Part shown: positions 13,667 through 24,628 of the stretch, one piece after another
Numbering within the stretch: the first letter of the stretch is position 1
Layout of the letters: each line of letters begins with the position of its first letter
Origin: a virus
Length of the DNA: 34,780 nucleotides
Reading direction: 5' to 3' (one strand)
IMG/VR virus record: IMGVR_UViG_3300050821_016370
Coordinates: 1 to 34,780 of that record
Notes under the pieces: generated by a model
The model's input: the letters and a program-made list of their open reading frames with translations, nothing else
Told to the model about the DNA's origin: nothing
Databases searched by the model: none
Program-made: the position numbers and the translations under genes

Positions 13667-16600
13667 ATGCCAGCTACGTCATCTGAAGTGAAACAAGTTC
13701 TTATAAAATGGAATATAGATGTGTCCGACTGGAAAAAGGCTCTGTCGGATATCACGCGTCAGATTGGCGAGGTGCGTAAGTCTGACGCCGCCGCCCGTAG
13801 CGATGACAAGACTTATCTTGATTATAGGTTGAAGCAGATTCGATTGTCGATTGGCGACATTCGGTCTGAAGTTCAAGAGCGGGTAAAAGCCACTCGGCAG
13901 GTTTTGAACCAGGTACAGCAGCAAAAACTGCTAACCGCACAAGCCACCGCAACAAAAGCACAGCATCAGGCGTCGACCGCCGCATTGAATAAGCAAAAAG
14001 CTGAACAGCAGCAGGTAACTGCTGCCGCAGCAGCGACTGCAGCTCAGCAGAGAACTATTACTGCCCAGATTCAGGCGCAGACTGCCGCGTTGCGTTTGCA
14101 AGCTCTACAGCAGCGACTTGCTGGAGGTGGCGGCGTGGGTGGTGGTCGCGCGGGTGGTGGCGGCGGTGGGGCGGGAGGTAGTGGGTTCCTTGGTGGGTTG
14201 CTAGGTGGATTCTCGAGTAGGCTCGCCGGTACAATCGGATTTTCCATTCTTTCTGCCGAGGGTCTGGGCCGCGTATTCGAGCAGCTGTACGAAAAAGTAA
14301 AACGGTTCATCGAGGACAGTGGTCCTCTTGAGCAGTTGCGGATGCAGTTTGAAAAGCTCGGCGCTGTCAAAGGCATCGACACAGTAAAGTTTCTTGAAGG
14401 CCTACGCTCCGCGACCCACAATCTTGTAAACGACCAAGAGCTGTTCAGGACTGCAAATCGTTTCATGCAGTCGGGAATCAAGGCGTCTGAAGACCAAATT
14501 GTTGCTTTGACGCGTGCGACAGTTGGATTGGCTAGAGCGCAGGGGCAAGATGCTACGAGAGCCATAGACGCTCTAAACAGGGGGTTGACGACAGGTAATT
14601 TTAGAACATTGGGGTATCTAATCGGTATAAGTAGGGTTGAACTACAAGTTCGTGGATTGTCTTCCACGATGTCTGACCATGCAAGAATTCAAGCTCAGTA
14701 TGAGAATGGTCTTAGAGTTATAACACAACGGTACAAAGAGGTCGGTGAACCAGCTCTGACGTTCACCGAGCATTTGAAGCAGCTCGAAACGATTACAACA
14801 CGCTTGTTCGAGAGCTTTGCAAAAGGTGCCGTGAGTTCCAGCGGTATGCAGTACCTGTTGCAGACTCTCGACGACTACACTAAGAAGCTAGCCGGAAAAG
14901 AAGGTGGTGTAGAGACACTCGGGCAAAAATTCGGCTCTGTGTTCTTTGTAATTGCTGAGGGTGCGAAAGCCATCAGAAGTATTATTGGAGACGCTGGTGA
15001 CCTGTTAAAAACGTTGATAGAGGCGTTTGCTCCGAAGACTATAAATGACGATTTCATTACGCGCTTGACGACGTTTTCGGGTTTGATGAAAACCGCCGCC
15101 GGTGCAGCCATTCTCGTAAAGAACGCCTTTACAGAGCTAGAGTTGCGGACAAAGTTCTCGTTAGCTGAGGAAGGGAAGCAGTGGTCCCAGTTTGGCAATT
15201 TCTTAAAGAACGATTTGATAAAAGGTCCGTTTGCCGGATTGAAAGGTGCTCAACCGCACGGAGTATCGGACCTACATGCAGAGTTTCTCCGGCGTTTGCA
15301 AGAATTAAAAGATAAGGAAGTAAGTGAATTAGAAGCATTGGAAGCGGGCTTTGCAAAAAAGCCTACTAGTGCTGGAGACTTGTTTGGCAAAGGTGGCTCG
15401 GGTGGCACTGGTGATAACGACCCGAATGTAATCCTTGAACGTCGTCTAGCTCAGCTGCGAATGCAGCTTGCCAGAGACACAGCCAAGACCGTACTAGATG
15501 TAGAAAAGCAGCTGTTGCAGGACGAGAAGGACGCCAATGAGGAGGCGTACCAAGAAGGTACGACGTCATTCGCTGATTACATAGCTAGAAAAAGAGAGAT
15601 ACGCGAAAAGGAGCTTTACAATACTCTAAGGGAGATTAAGGCTGAGCGCGACGCTGAGGCTGTCGGATTTGCTTCCAAGTTGAAAACTGGCCAGATACAG
15701 CCATCAGAATACGCGTTAATGATAAAGGACCTGAACGAGAAGACCGCGGCTAAGGTAGCTGTTGCCGGAACTGGTGAAGAAAAAGACCAAGCTGCGTTGC
15801 AGCGTAAGGTTGAAAAAGATGTTCGAGATGCCGCCGACGTACGCTCAAGAGTTGAGCTTGAAGAACAGCAAAAGACTTTGCAGGAAGCAGAAAAGATACT
15901 TGATCGCCAGCTGAAAAACGCTGAAGTGACTGTGCTGGAGTACTCCCAGAGAAAGAAAGATATTTGGGCCGAGGAGTTGCGAGTATTCAACGCCATCGAA
16001 GAGTTCAAAGTAAAGGGCGTAGGGCAGTCTCTCAAGCAGCAGGAAGAACTTGCTAGGAAAAAAGCAGCGCAAGCTGTTGTGACGCGTGTCAAAGGCGAAG
16101 AGCTTGACCAGCAAACGCCGCAGTTGGAGATTGAACGTTCTCAGGCTCTGTTCGACAAGCAGTTGAAAATTTTAGAAGCCCAGAAAACCGTTGCTCAGTT
16201 GGTAGGTGGAAAAACGAAAGGAGGTACGGCGGCACCGATACAAGACCTGATTGGTCTGTATCAGAAGTACATTGACGAGCAAGCCGCGTTGCTGCAAACA
16301 GTACCGGTGGGTAGTAAAGAGTTCTTGTCTTTGGCTGACAACATCGCTAAGTCCACTGCTGAAATAATAAAGTTGAAAGAAGCGATGCCGAGTCTAGCCG
16401 GGTCGCTTTCGGGGTTCTTGTCCTCCGTGGGTGCGGCGTTTGGTTCTTTTGGAGCACCAAAGTCTGTAACGCACTACAATCCAGTTACGAAAACGTTCGG
16501 GCAAACAACGACGCCTGTAATCACTCAGTTGCAGGAAGGGTTGACTGCGACTGGAGCCTATGAGGCGAATCAAGCTAAGTACGTTTCGTACTCGCGTGGA

Positions 16601-18109
16601 GCGGGGATAAGTGATAGTCCTCTTACAGCATTGGGTAGTACGTTCAAGAGTTTGGTGACCAGCGGTAAGCAAATGGGGGACACTTTTGGAAAGTTTACCG
16701 AAGCTTTGACTGCGTCGATTTCTCAGATAGGTACGTTTGTGCAGGCGTTACAAGGGCAGGGAGGGCCGGTACAGGCCGGGTTAACTGGATTGGCTAGTGG
16801 CGCTGATCTTGGAAAATCTTTAGGCGGAATAATGAGTCAGGCCGGTACAGCGATGGGCGGTGCGTTTGGTTCTGTATTGAGTGCTGCCGGTCCGTGGGGA
16901 GCTGCTGCGGGTGCTGCGATTGGTTTGATAAGCGGCGTCTTCGGGGGCAAGGCTAGAAAAGCAGCAGAGAAAATCGCCAAACAGATTTCTGACGAGATAA
17001 ACAAATCGTTGAAGGATTTCGCGCTGCAGAACACAACGCTGCAGCAGACGATTGCTGCTTTGCAGTCCGAACGTCAGCAAGCCATCAGTCAGTTGTCAGG
17101 TAAGAAGGGCGGTCGTGACCAGCTCGATAAAATCTTGCCACAGTTGGACCAGCAGATTACCCAGCTGCAAGAGCAACAGAAGCAGTTGTTCATTCAGATG
17201 GATAAGAATTTGCAGATTATCGGCTCACCGACGCCGTGGCAGCCATTGCTGCAAAATATCCAAAGTATCATCGACACGTACAGGCAGTATGTAAACGCTG
17301 GAGGGGACGTAAACAAAGCCAACGCATTCCTGAAAGACAGTTTCGCCAATTTGCAAGTGACCAACATGGCGACGTTGAATCAGGATATGCAAGACGCCAT
17401 CAATAACGCTTTGCAGTACAACGATTTGTTGTTGCAGCGTCAGCAGTATCTTGCCCAGACCGACCAGCAGATTCAGGACATCATAGCTGCCGGTGCGCCG
17501 ACGCGTATGAGAACAACGGCGCAAACCAAGATGGCTCAGATTGAGCAAATTGAGTTGCAGAGAAACCAGCAGCTCCAGCAGATGAATGAGCAGATAACTG
17601 TTGCCGGTTACAGGCTAGATGCCGAGAAACATATTTTCAATTTGGCAACCGACCGCATAGGTTTGGAAACGCAGCTCGCCCAGTTGCAGATGCAGACTAT
17701 CAATCAAGACGTTGCGCGAATCGCTGCTTTGAAAGATTTGGTTACTTCTATGGGTGGTGGGTCGTCGTCGCTGATTGCTGCGATTATCGCGGCAATTGCT
17801 GCCAATCCAACGAGTGGTACGGGTGGTTTGGACGCACTCTTGGCTGCGTTGGGGTTAGGACCGGGAGTTCCTCAGTCAGCTGGTTCTGCTACGGGAAGTG
17901 GAGGAACGGGAAGTGGTGGTGGTCGTCCGGGCGGTCGTGGTGGAGGTGGTCGAGGTATAAATTCGCCGCAGACTGCCCACGTAGATTCCACGTCCGCTGG
18001 TGTTGCGCCAAACACAAACGCGTCTGAGGTGTCTGAACAGTCGTGGCAGTCTATATACGCAACAAGAGGGCGTCAAGGGTTTGGTGGGTTTAATGGGGAG
18101 CCAGGATAA
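13667..18109 (+). CDS. Tape measure protein
   Basis: At 1480 residues this is the longest gene of the window. The start ATG 13667 has GAGGGT 9 nt upstream. The N-terminal ~130 residues are a Gln/Ala-rich coiled coil; a Gly-rich segment (residues ~155-185) and a hydrophobic helix (GTIGFSILSAEGLG) follow. The centre has long charged coiled coils (~610-860). A second hydrophobic stretch near 1075-1100 (AAGAAIGLISGVFGG) is typical of the part that crosses the host membrane. More Gln-rich coiled coil and a Gly-rich end (~1415-1440) complete it. Inside the tube it sets tail length and is ejected ahead of the DNA. I see no lysozyme or peptidase domain. Confidence 0.9.
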   Translation: MPATSSEVKQVLIKWNIDVSDWKKALSDITRQIGEVRKSDAAARSDDKTYLDYRLKQIRLSIGDIRSEVQERVKATRQVLNQVQQQKLLTAQATATKAQHQASTAALNKQKAEQQQVTAAAAATAAQQRTITAQIQAQTAALRLQALQQRLAGGGGVGGGRAGGGGGGAGGSGFLGGLLGGFSSRLAGTIGFSILSAEGLGRVFEQLYEKVKRFIEDSGPLEQLRMQFEKLGAVKGIDTVKFLEGLRSATHNLVNDQELFRTANRFMQSGIKASEDQIVALTRATVGLARAQGQDATRAIDALNRGLTTGNFRTLGYLIGISRVELQVRGLSSTMSDHARIQAQYENGLRVITQRYKEVGEPALTFTEHLKQLETITTRLFESFAKGAVSSSGMQYLLQTLDDYTKKLAGKEGGVETLGQKFGSVFFVIAEGAKAIRSIIGDAGDLLKTLIEAFAPKTINDDFITRLTTFSGLMKTAAGAAILVKNAFTELELRTKFSLAEEGKQWSQFGNFLKNDLIKGPFAGLKGAQPHGVSDLHAEFLRRLQELKDKEVSELEALEAGFAKKPTSAGDLFGKGGSGGTGDNDPNVILERRLAQLRMQLARDTAKTVLDVEKQLLQDEKDANEEAYQEGTTSFADYIARKREIREKELYNTLREIKAERDAEAVGFASKLKTGQIQPSEYALMIKDLNEKTAAKVAVAGTGEEKDQAALQRKVEKDVRDAADVRSRVELEEQQKTLQEAEKILDRQLKNAEVTVLEYSQRKKDIWAEELRVFNAIEEFKVKGVGQSLKQQEELARKKAAQAVVTRVKGEELDQQTPQLEIERSQALFDKQLKILEAQKTVAQLVGGKTKGGTAAPIQDLIGLYQKYIDEQAALLQTVPVGSKEFLSLADNIAKSTAEIIKLKEAMPSLAGSLSGFLSSVGAAFGSFGAPKSVTHYNPVTKTFGQTTTPVITQLQEGLTATGAYEANQAKYVSYSRGAGISDSPLTALGSTFKSLVTSGKQMGDTFGKFTEALTASISQIGTFVQALQGQGGPVQAGLTGLASGADLGKSLGGIMSQAGTAMGGAFGSVLSAAGPWGAAAGAAIGLISGVFGGKARKAAEKIAKQISDEINKSLKDFALQNTTLQQTIAALQSERQQAISQLSGKKGGRDQLDKILPQLDQQITQLQEQQKQLFIQMDKNLQIIGSPTPWQPLLQNIQSIIDTYRQYVNAGGDVNKANAFLKDSFANLQVTNMATLNQDMQDAINNALQYNDLLLQRQQYLAQTDQQIQDIIAAGAPTRMRTTAQTKMAQIEQIELQRNQQLQQMNEQITVAGYRLDAEKHIFNLATDRIGLETQLAQLQMQTINQDVARIAALKDLVTSMGGGSSSLIAAIIAAIAANPTSGTGGLDALLAALGLGPGVPQSAGSATGSGGTGSGGGRPGGRGGGGRGINSPQTAHVDSTSAGVAPNTNASEVSEQSWQSIYATRGRQGFGGFNGEPG

Positions 18110-18112
18110 CGC

Positions 18113-21100
18113 GTGGCAATTCAGATAAAAATTAACAACGGATCGGGGCTGATCGACTACACGAAGTATGTAGAAGACGGCACGCTCAAAGTTGAAGACT
18201 CTATCAACGTTCCGAATCTGTGCGACTGCACGATGGGGAACATTGATAACGCCTTTGTAGTTCCTGTACGTAACTCGTACATGACAGTTTTCAGTACGAA
18301 GGAAAGCCGTTTTCTGTTCACCGGATTTATAACTGCCGTTCCAGAAGTAACGCACTTGGGCAGCGCCGGTAATGTAGCGTCGACAGGGTTCCAGCGCCAG
18401 CGTTACAAAATTCAAGCCACGTCAGACGAATATCTTCTGAACATAAAGTCGCTGCCGTTCGTACCGTCGTTTGTGAATCAGACGATGGGGCAGATTCTTG
18501 CTGCGTTGGCGAACACCCTAGCGCCCGGGTTCTTCGACACGAGTAAAGTACAAGGTGGGGACTTAATTCCGTTTTTTCAGTATGACCCAACGCAGAAATG
18601 GTCTGATTTAGCCAAGACCTTTTGCGATGCTGCCAGGTTCTACTATCAGGTAGTCAACAAGCAGATTATTTTTGAGCAGTACACCGGTACGTCATTGGGC
18701 ATTACGTACGATGAAACGAAGGGTCAAGGTACGTTCGACCCGTTCTCGTTGAAAACCAGCCTACTGACCGTACCACCAGTAAACGACGCCATCGTCATAG
18801 GCGACGTAGAACCGCAGAATATACACGACGATTTTTTAATAGGCGATGGTGTGACGTCGAATTTTCCGTTGCGCCACGCGATGTTCAGAGGTTCCAGTCA
18901 GTTGCTTTTGCAAGAAGATTGGACTGAAGTCGCCTTCTCGAATAGTTGGAACATATTTGATCCACAGTTTGCTTTTTCACTAGGTTCTGGTTCGTTAGTG
19001 TCGCAAATGTCTGCGTCGGGGGCTTTGGGAACGGAGTATATACAGAGTCAGTCTGGAGTAGAGCTGGGCGGTCACTTAGACCTGCAGCATGGCGAGTTCT
19101 TCTTTACGGGACTTTGTAATGGTCTTGTTGGTGGTGCGTATAGTTCCAGTCCACCGACGCAAGCCAATTGCGTTTTGGGCTTCCAGCTAAGTTCACCTGT
19201 AGTTGGTTCACAGCAGCTAACGCCTTTGGCAGCGGACACATTTTCTGTTCCAGACAATAATGATTTGACTGCTGTAGACTCGAATTGGGCCTACACATCA
19301 GGCGTTGGAGTATTGCCTGTGTCTGGTGGGCAGATAGGTAATCCGGGGTTTAGTAATTTTCCGGCTGTGTTCTGGAAAAATGTTTCTTGGCCAGCAGACC
19401 AGTATTGTCAAATAACAGTTGTAAGAGCCAATGATTCTGGCGCACTGGTTGGATGCGCTGTAAGAATAGATCCGGGTGGTGCAAGAAATTACTACCAGTT
19501 CGTCTTTGCAAAAGGCCACAGAATGTTGCAAAGAATCACCAATGGAACTAGTAGTATCGTAACGTTACAAAGCGACTTTGTCACTCCTACACTGGGCGAC
19601 GTGTATACGTTAATCGCCCAAGGAACGCAAATATCTGTATTGGTGAACGGACGCGCCTTGTTCTCTGTTACAGACGCAACTTACTCGTCTGGGTTCGCGG
19701 GAATACCGGTAGGAAACGCTGCTGGCCACATAACGTTTGATTGCGCTTTTGACAATTGGGTTGGTGGTAGCGTATCAACAGCATCGGTGCAAGTAACGAC
19801 AACGTTCTCGGGCGCTTCCGGAGTACAAATTGCACCGATTCTGAACGGTGCTGTGGTGCCGGGTAGTACTCCAGTCGTAACAAAAATAAACCACCATTAC
19901 TTTTTGGAGACGTTCATCACCGCCAGGAGGTGGTCGAGGTACGACCAGATTTACAGAACGCTGGCGGGAACGCCGTTTGGCGACACGCAGTTGTCGACTC
20001 AAGCTGAGGTAACGTTTATCGTTTGGGACATAGATTTGTTGCATCCAGAAAGTCCTGTCCCAACGAAGTACTACACAACTGCCAGTTTGCCGTCTTTCGG
20101 TCTGTACGTTCCGTTGAACGCACAGCAACTGAATCTGACGTTGAATTACACTTTGTTGAATCAGCCACCGCAAGGATTGTTGACTGTCCAGTCTTTGTAT
20201 GGTCCGACGGGTTTGAATCTGCCGATTAAGACGCCCGGTCCAGCAGAGCCGTACAGACTAGGTTCTGGGTTTGGCCAGCAGGTTGCTACCATTACCGCGT
20301 CACAAGGAACAGGATTTGGTGCAACGCCGGATGCACTGCAGTTTTACGCCGGGTCGTTGTCAAATTTGAACACGTGGGTAGGCGGAACAATTCCTGCAGC
20401 TGGAGCAAGAATTCGGTTGAGGTCTTGGGAAGCGGGTAAAGCTCTGGCCCGTGTACAGGACCCTGTTTCCATCGCAAAGGAAGCTGCGATTGTTGGAGAC
20501 AATGGTCTCAGAACAGCAATTTTTGCCGATTTGAACCCATTGCCACGTACAAGTGATGAAGCCGCGCTTGCCGCAAGCGCCACAATTTTAGACCGTGAGT
20601 CACCGCAGTATGATGGTAGCTACACGGTGTACGACTACTTCCGCGACAAGACCCAAGATTTTCCGCGCTCGGGAAGAATTCTTTCTGTAAACGCGCCAAA
20701 GACACGGAGCATTTCAGGTGCCCAATTTCTTGTACGAAGTATCAATAGTTCTATAGAGTCGTTGCCAGACGAAATCATTGTCGCGACCATCGAATTTGGA
20801 CAAGACTTGTTCGTAGAAAAGTTGCTGAAGCGTTTCTTGCCGAGTCCGACAAATATTTTGGGCCCGAAAGATTCTGCTATTGCGCCACAGTCCCAGACGC
20901 TGAACAATCTGGGTACGATGTTCACAAACGATTTGTTGGACGTGTCCGTATTGGCCATTTCCGGTAATCAGGTGTTCCTTGACTTGGGAGCGCTGCCGGC
21001 TACCGGCGTAGAGATTCGCAGAGTTGATAGTGGTTGGAATACAAGCTCAGCCGGTCTTACACTAAAAACCACAAACCGATTCGTTACTCTGCAACGAACG

Positions 21101-21940
21101 CAGTACGAGCAGATCTGGTACATACGACAAGTAAATGGCGCTGCTGTCTCCAGATTCTCACGTGTCATACGTGTAGTGTACCCGTTGATACCAGCGCCAC
21201 CGTACGCTGTTGCCAACATAGCAACGCCTCTGCGCCCTGTAATAAGTGTAGGTCTGACAGGTGACTTGAGAAATCTGCGGTTCACGGAAATACGAGACTC
21301 GGACAATGCCACGCTTTTGTTCCAGAGTACTTTTGCATCGTATGCTGATTTGATTTTCACGTATGACAACAGCATTGCATTGAAACGAAGTTTCAATTGG
21401 TTTGTGTATTTTGCGAACTTACAGAACGAGTATTCGATCCCGTTCAATTTTAATTTCCAGATACCAGCGCCGGTTTGCTCGATGGTTGTCGACGAACAGT
21501 CGGTAGCGTTGGCCGTATCTGTAACGGGAATACAGGTAAACCGTGTTGACTTCGTTTGTTACAAAGATGCTGCTCTGACTGTGTTTGCCGCGTCAGGTTC
21601 TAGCGCTGTAAACTTTGCCGTGAGCGGTGTAAATGTTACTGGAACGGGAATAGCTGTAACGTTCCCGCTTACTGTTGATGATATGGTTGGGCAGCGGTAC
21701 TTCATCGCACGTGCTACTGACCCATTGGGAACGGGAGTTTTTTCCGCTGCGTTTAGCCATATTTACACAGCGCAGGGTTTGGTTTCTTTTGACAACACGA
21801 GCAACGTTAGAAACATTGCTGTTCCACCGGCTCCGGGTACCGACCCGGTGGTTCCTGCTCCGTTGCAGCCGTATGCTGGGGACATAATAAACGAAGGTTG
21901 GAATCTGTACGTCAGAGGAATTAACAGGCAGTTTAGGTAG
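18113..21940 (+). CDS. Tail-tip hub protein with lectin-like insertion
   Basis: The product has 1275 residues; GTG 18113 follows GGGGAGCCAGGA. The N-terminal ~250 residues (ready match to baseplate-hub style proteins: IDYTKYVEDGTLKVEDSINV, MGQILAALANTL, WSDLAKTFCDAARFYYQVVN) look like the ring that closes the tail tube. Residues ~380-555 resemble a LamG/concanavalin-like sugar-binding domain (CAVRIDPGGARNYYQFVF, YTLIAQGTQISVLVNGRALF). The C-terminal third is beta-rich and may hold FN3-like domains (IRRVDSGWN, YEQIWYIRQVNGAAVS). It probably combines the structural hub and the first contact with surface glycans. It is tightly coupled to the tape measure (3 nt gap) and to the next gene (3 nt gap). 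Confidence 0.68.
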   Translation: MAIQIKINNGSGLIDYTKYVEDGTLKVEDSINVPNLCDCTMGNIDNAFVVPVRNSYMTVFSTKESRFLFTGFITAVPEVTHLGSAGNVASTGFQRQRYKIQATSDEYLLNIKSLPFVPSFVNQTMGQILAALANTLAPGFFDTSKVQGGDLIPFFQYDPTQKWSDLAKTFCDAARFYYQVVNKQIIFEQYTGTSLGITYDETKGQGTFDPFSLKTSLLTVPPVNDAIVIGDVEPQNIHDDFLIGDGVTSNFPLRHAMFRGSSQLLLQEDWTEVAFSNSWNIFDPQFAFSLGSGSLVSQMSASGALGTEYIQSQSGVELGGHLDLQHGEFFFTGLCNGLVGGAYSSSPPTQANCVLGFQLSSPVVGSQQLTPLAADTFSVPDNNDLTAVDSNWAYTSGVGVLPVSGGQIGNPGFSNFPAVFWKNVSWPADQYCQITVVRANDSGALVGCAVRIDPGGARNYYQFVFAKGHRMLQRITNGTSSIVTLQSDFVTPTLGDVYTLIAQGTQISVLVNGRALFSVTDATYSSGFAGIPVGNAAGHITFDCAFDNWVGGSVSTASVQVTTTFSGASGVQIAPILNGAVVPGSTPVVTKINHHYFLETFITARRWSRYDQIYRTLAGTPFGDTQLSTQAEVTFIVWDIDLLHPESPVPTKYYTTASLPSFGLYVPLNAQQLNLTLNYTLLNQPPQGLLTVQSLYGPTGLNLPIKTPGPAEPYRLGSGFGQQVATITASQGTGFGATPDALQFYAGSLSNLNTWVGGTIPAAGARIRLRSWEAGKALARVQDPVSIAKEAAIVGDNGLRTAIFADLNPLPRTSDEAALAASATILDRESPQYDGSYTVYDYFRDKTQDFPRSGRILSVNAPKTRSISGAQFLVRSINSSIESLPDEIIVATIEFGQDLFVEKLLKRFLPSPTNILGPKDSAIAPQSQTLNNLGTMFTNDLLDVSVLAISGNQVFLDLGALPATGVEIRRVDSGWNTSSAGLTLKTTNRFVTLQRTQYEQIWYIRQVNGAAVSRFSRVIRVVYPLIPAPPYAVANIATPLRPVISVGLTGDLRNLRFTEIRDSDNATLLFQSTFASYADLIFTYDNSIALKRSFNWFVYFANLQNEYSIPFNFNFQIPAPVCSMVVDEQSVALAVSVTGIQVNRVDFVCYKDAALTVFAASGSSAVNFAVSGVNVTGTGIAVTFPLTVDDMVGQRYFIARATDPLGTGVFSAAFSHIYTAQGLVSFDNTSNVRNIAVPPAPGTDPVVPAPLQPYAGDIINEGWNLYVRGINRQFR

Positions 21941-21943
21941 ACG

Positions 21944-24619
21944 ATGGCGCAGACGCAGACCAGTACGGCCGTAATTGCGAATATGCAGACGCAAGAACGG
22001 TTCTTTGACCACTTCGAGTTAGAAGTGTGGCCCGGTGGTCTTGCTACGCCGACGTTTCAACAAGTAGTGGAGGTAGACCAGCCGGGAGGGTCTTCACTTA
22101 CTTATGCCTATGTTCTTCCAAATAACGTGCTCTTCGGAAGTCTTCTAGTCTACGCAGTTCGAGACAACGGAGGATTGCCAGCGACCGGAGTTACTGACTC
22201 GCGGGGAAACACTTGGGTTAAGCTTTACAATACTTTTTGGTACGCGCTGAATTGCGCCGCAGGTCCAACTACCGTAACGGTCACGTACGCATCGAATAAT
22301 CACGAGCAGGGAATCATTGCAGAATATTCCAACGTCGCAAATCTTGCGCCGGATGCTTCGGCGAACATCGTTGGAGGGACGAGTAACACAGCGACTTCGG
22401 CTTCCATTACTCCTACGGTCAATGGCGATTTGATTCTGGCGTGGGCCTACAACGGCACGACCAATGGGCCGACCTATACAGCGGGAGCGGGGTTCACGCT
22501 GCGCAGTACAGGAACGCACAACGCCTGTCTTGAAGAACAGGTTCAGCTAACCGCAGCGGCGCTGACAGCGTCACTAACTATCAACAGTAGCGTCGCTTGG
22601 GATATCGGAATTGTGGCGTTCAAGGCGTCTGGAGCTCCGCAGACGAGTTTGGTTTTGGGCCCGTATCATATTCCGGGTCGATGGGTAGCTGCTTCGGGTG
22701 CTTGGATTCAGCAAGACCCGTTGTATGTCCGGGGTTTAACGACGGGAACGACGTACGCGTACCGTGCCAGAGTGCACATAAAGTCACAGGGGTTGCCGTC
22801 GCCTTGGACTCCATTTGTACAGTCAACTGCCGGTGACTTAACGCCGCCAAGTCAGTCGTACATCCCGTCAGATTCTGTAACAGGTTCTGGTGTGGTGATT
22901 CAGTCTAATCCGATTGCTCCGTCACCAGACACTGCTTACTATGAATTTTTTACGAACACGTCTGGTAGTTTGCCAAGTGCGGCGCAGCCGCCAAATCTTC
23001 CGAATTCCACTGACGGGTCCGTTCGTCTGTTGTTGGGAGATTTGGATACAGCTTCTGTTTGGATACGAGCAGTTGACACGTCTGGAAATCGTCAGACGTG
23101 GAATTTCTTGGGTGTGTTCAACAGTAATGGCGCACTGATAATTGCCGGTGGGCCGGGTGGCGCAGGTTCAAATCTTGTAGGTAATCCGAGTTTTGAAAGT
23201 GCCAGAGTTGCCTATCAAACGGGGTTGAGGCCAGCGTCGGGTCAGTACGTAGCCGATGGTTGGGTAGCTGCTTCTGGTTCAAACGCTCAGTTCAATCTAG
23301 AAGTAGAGGTGGCTGGACCGTTCCCGCGTACGGGCCAGAAAAACGGCCATATTCAGTTGGCGCAAAATAAAGCGATCGCCAGTGGCACAACTATTTCTGC
23401 CGATTTGATGTGGCCGGGTGATACGCCGAACCCGGGTCGGTCTAAGTTGTTTCCAGTCCGTGGTGGTGATTATTATTATTTTGGTGGGTGGGTGCGTTGG
23501 GATGCCGGGGTGACGTTGCCTGGTGGCGTAACAGGTCTCGCAAGGTTCCTTTTGAATTTCTATGACTCGAATGGTGCGTTTGTAAGCTCAGCCACTACGA
23601 ATTCTGTAACGTCAGCAAGTGGTGGTCAGCAATTTTTGAATGGTACGGTGCGTGTTCCGATTACGGCTGCATTTGTGCAGTTTGATTGTAACGCGCAGAT
23701 TACGACTACAGGAGCGTCGTTCAATACCGGTTCGTCTGGTATCTATATGGATGCCAGATTCGACGATGTGTTTATTTATAAAGCTACGAGAAGTGTGCAT
23801 ACTAGTTATCGTCCGTTGTCGAATCCGTTGACGGGCCACGATGCTGGTTCGAGCGTTACGGTAAATATCGCGTCATTTACTATGCGCGCTGGCAGCACAG
23901 ACCTGTCTATAAGTTCTGGCGCGATAACCAGTTTGTCGTACAATACGTTGTATTATGTGTATTTCGATGACCCAGATTTTGTTGGTGGCGCTGAAGGATT
24001 TAACGCAACGACTGTGAAAGAGACTGCGTTGCAAGGGGAGTTTAGGTATTTTGTTGGGTCAATCCAAACGCCGCGAGCTACGGCTCCGGATACTGTTGGG
24101 AACAACGATGGTGGTTCGGGCACACAAAATGGAATGTTAAGTATTATCGGTTTTTCGACGAATCAAACTCAGTTGATTGGTAACGGAGCTATGGGTAATC
24201 CGGTCAGCGCATTCGATGCTGACCTTACTACTTTTGTTGCGCTTACAGCTAGTGGCGGGGGTGGGGTACCAAACCAATCTGTTTTATCGTTGATTGCGCA
24301 AACAGCAATTACGAGAAAGTACCAATCTGCAACGCTAAAAGTTCGATGGGGCGTACCAGTAAATAGTGGCTTTGTGGTTGCCAATCCAACTACAGTGAAG
24401 TTGTCGTATGGAATACTTGGTGTCACCGGAGCGCTTACTTCGATTGCCACACTTGCACAGAATGTAACGCAAGCCACGATAACGTCTTCTGTAGCTCTGT
24501 CTACTACACAAAATTTGAGCCAATTAGTTGTTAGTGGGCTTGTGTCTGTTACGTCAGCACAGTCCGTTGGGTCGGTCGAATTAGACATTTACGAAGCATG
24601 GGTTGAGGTTATTGAGTGA
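21944..24619 (+). CDS. Tail fibre / receptor-binding protein with carbohydrate-binding-like domain
   Basis: The product has 891 residues. After a short N-terminal anchor, residues ~40-230 form a beta-sandwich-like domain (GSLLVYAVRDNGGLPATGVT, TVTVTYASNNHEQGIIAEYS). An FN3-like piece follows (LYVRGLTTGTTYAYRARVHI). Residues ~405-615 (NLVGNPSFESARVAYQ, YYYFGGWVRWDAGV, IYMDARFDDVFIYKA) match the pattern of CBM4/9-type modules, which start 'N-x-G-F-E' and end with 'DDV-x-I'. The C-terminus is beta-rich with threonine- and serine-rich strands. It should recognise a host surface polysaccharide. No catalytic depolymerase motif is seen. Being last of the tail genes fits a receptor-binding protein. 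Confidence 0.7.
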   Translation: MAQTQTSTAVIANMQTQERFFDHFELEVWPGGLATPTFQQVVEVDQPGGSSLTYAYVLPNNVLFGSLLVYAVRDNGGLPATGVTDSRGNTWVKLYNTFWYALNCAAGPTTVTVTYASNNHEQGIIAEYSNVANLAPDASANIVGGTSNTATSASITPTVNGDLILAWAYNGTTNGPTYTAGAGFTLRSTGTHNACLEEQVQLTAAALTASLTINSSVAWDIGIVAFKASGAPQTSLVLGPYHIPGRWVAASGAWIQQDPLYVRGLTTGTTYAYRARVHIKSQGLPSPWTPFVQSTAGDLTPPSQSYIPSDSVTGSGVVIQSNPIAPSPDTAYYEFFTNTSGSLPSAAQPPNLPNSTDGSVRLLLGDLDTASVWIRAVDTSGNRQTWNFLGVFNSNGALIIAGGPGGAGSNLVGNPSFESARVAYQTGLRPASGQYVADGWVAASGSNAQFNLEVEVAGPFPRTGQKNGHIQLAQNKAIASGTTISADLMWPGDTPNPGRSKLFPVRGGDYYYFGGWVRWDAGVTLPGGVTGLARFLLNFYDSNGAFVSSATTNSVTSASGGQQFLNGTVRVPITAAFVQFDCNAQITTTGASFNTGSSGIYMDARFDDVFIYKATRSVHTSYRPLSNPLTGHDAGSSVTVNIASFTMRAGSTDLSISSGAITSLSYNTLYYVYFDDPDFVGGAEGFNATTVKETALQGEFRYFVGSIQTPRATAPDTVGNNDGGSGTQNGMLSIIGFSTNQTQLIGNGAMGNPVSAFDADLTTFVALTASGGGGVPNQSVLSLIAQTAITRKYQSATLKVRWGVPVNSGFVVANPTTVKLSYGILGVTGALTSIATLAQNVTQATITSSVALSTTQNLSQLVVSGLVSVTSAQSVGSVELDIYEAWVEVIE

Positions 24620-24628
24620 GGTGTTGCT

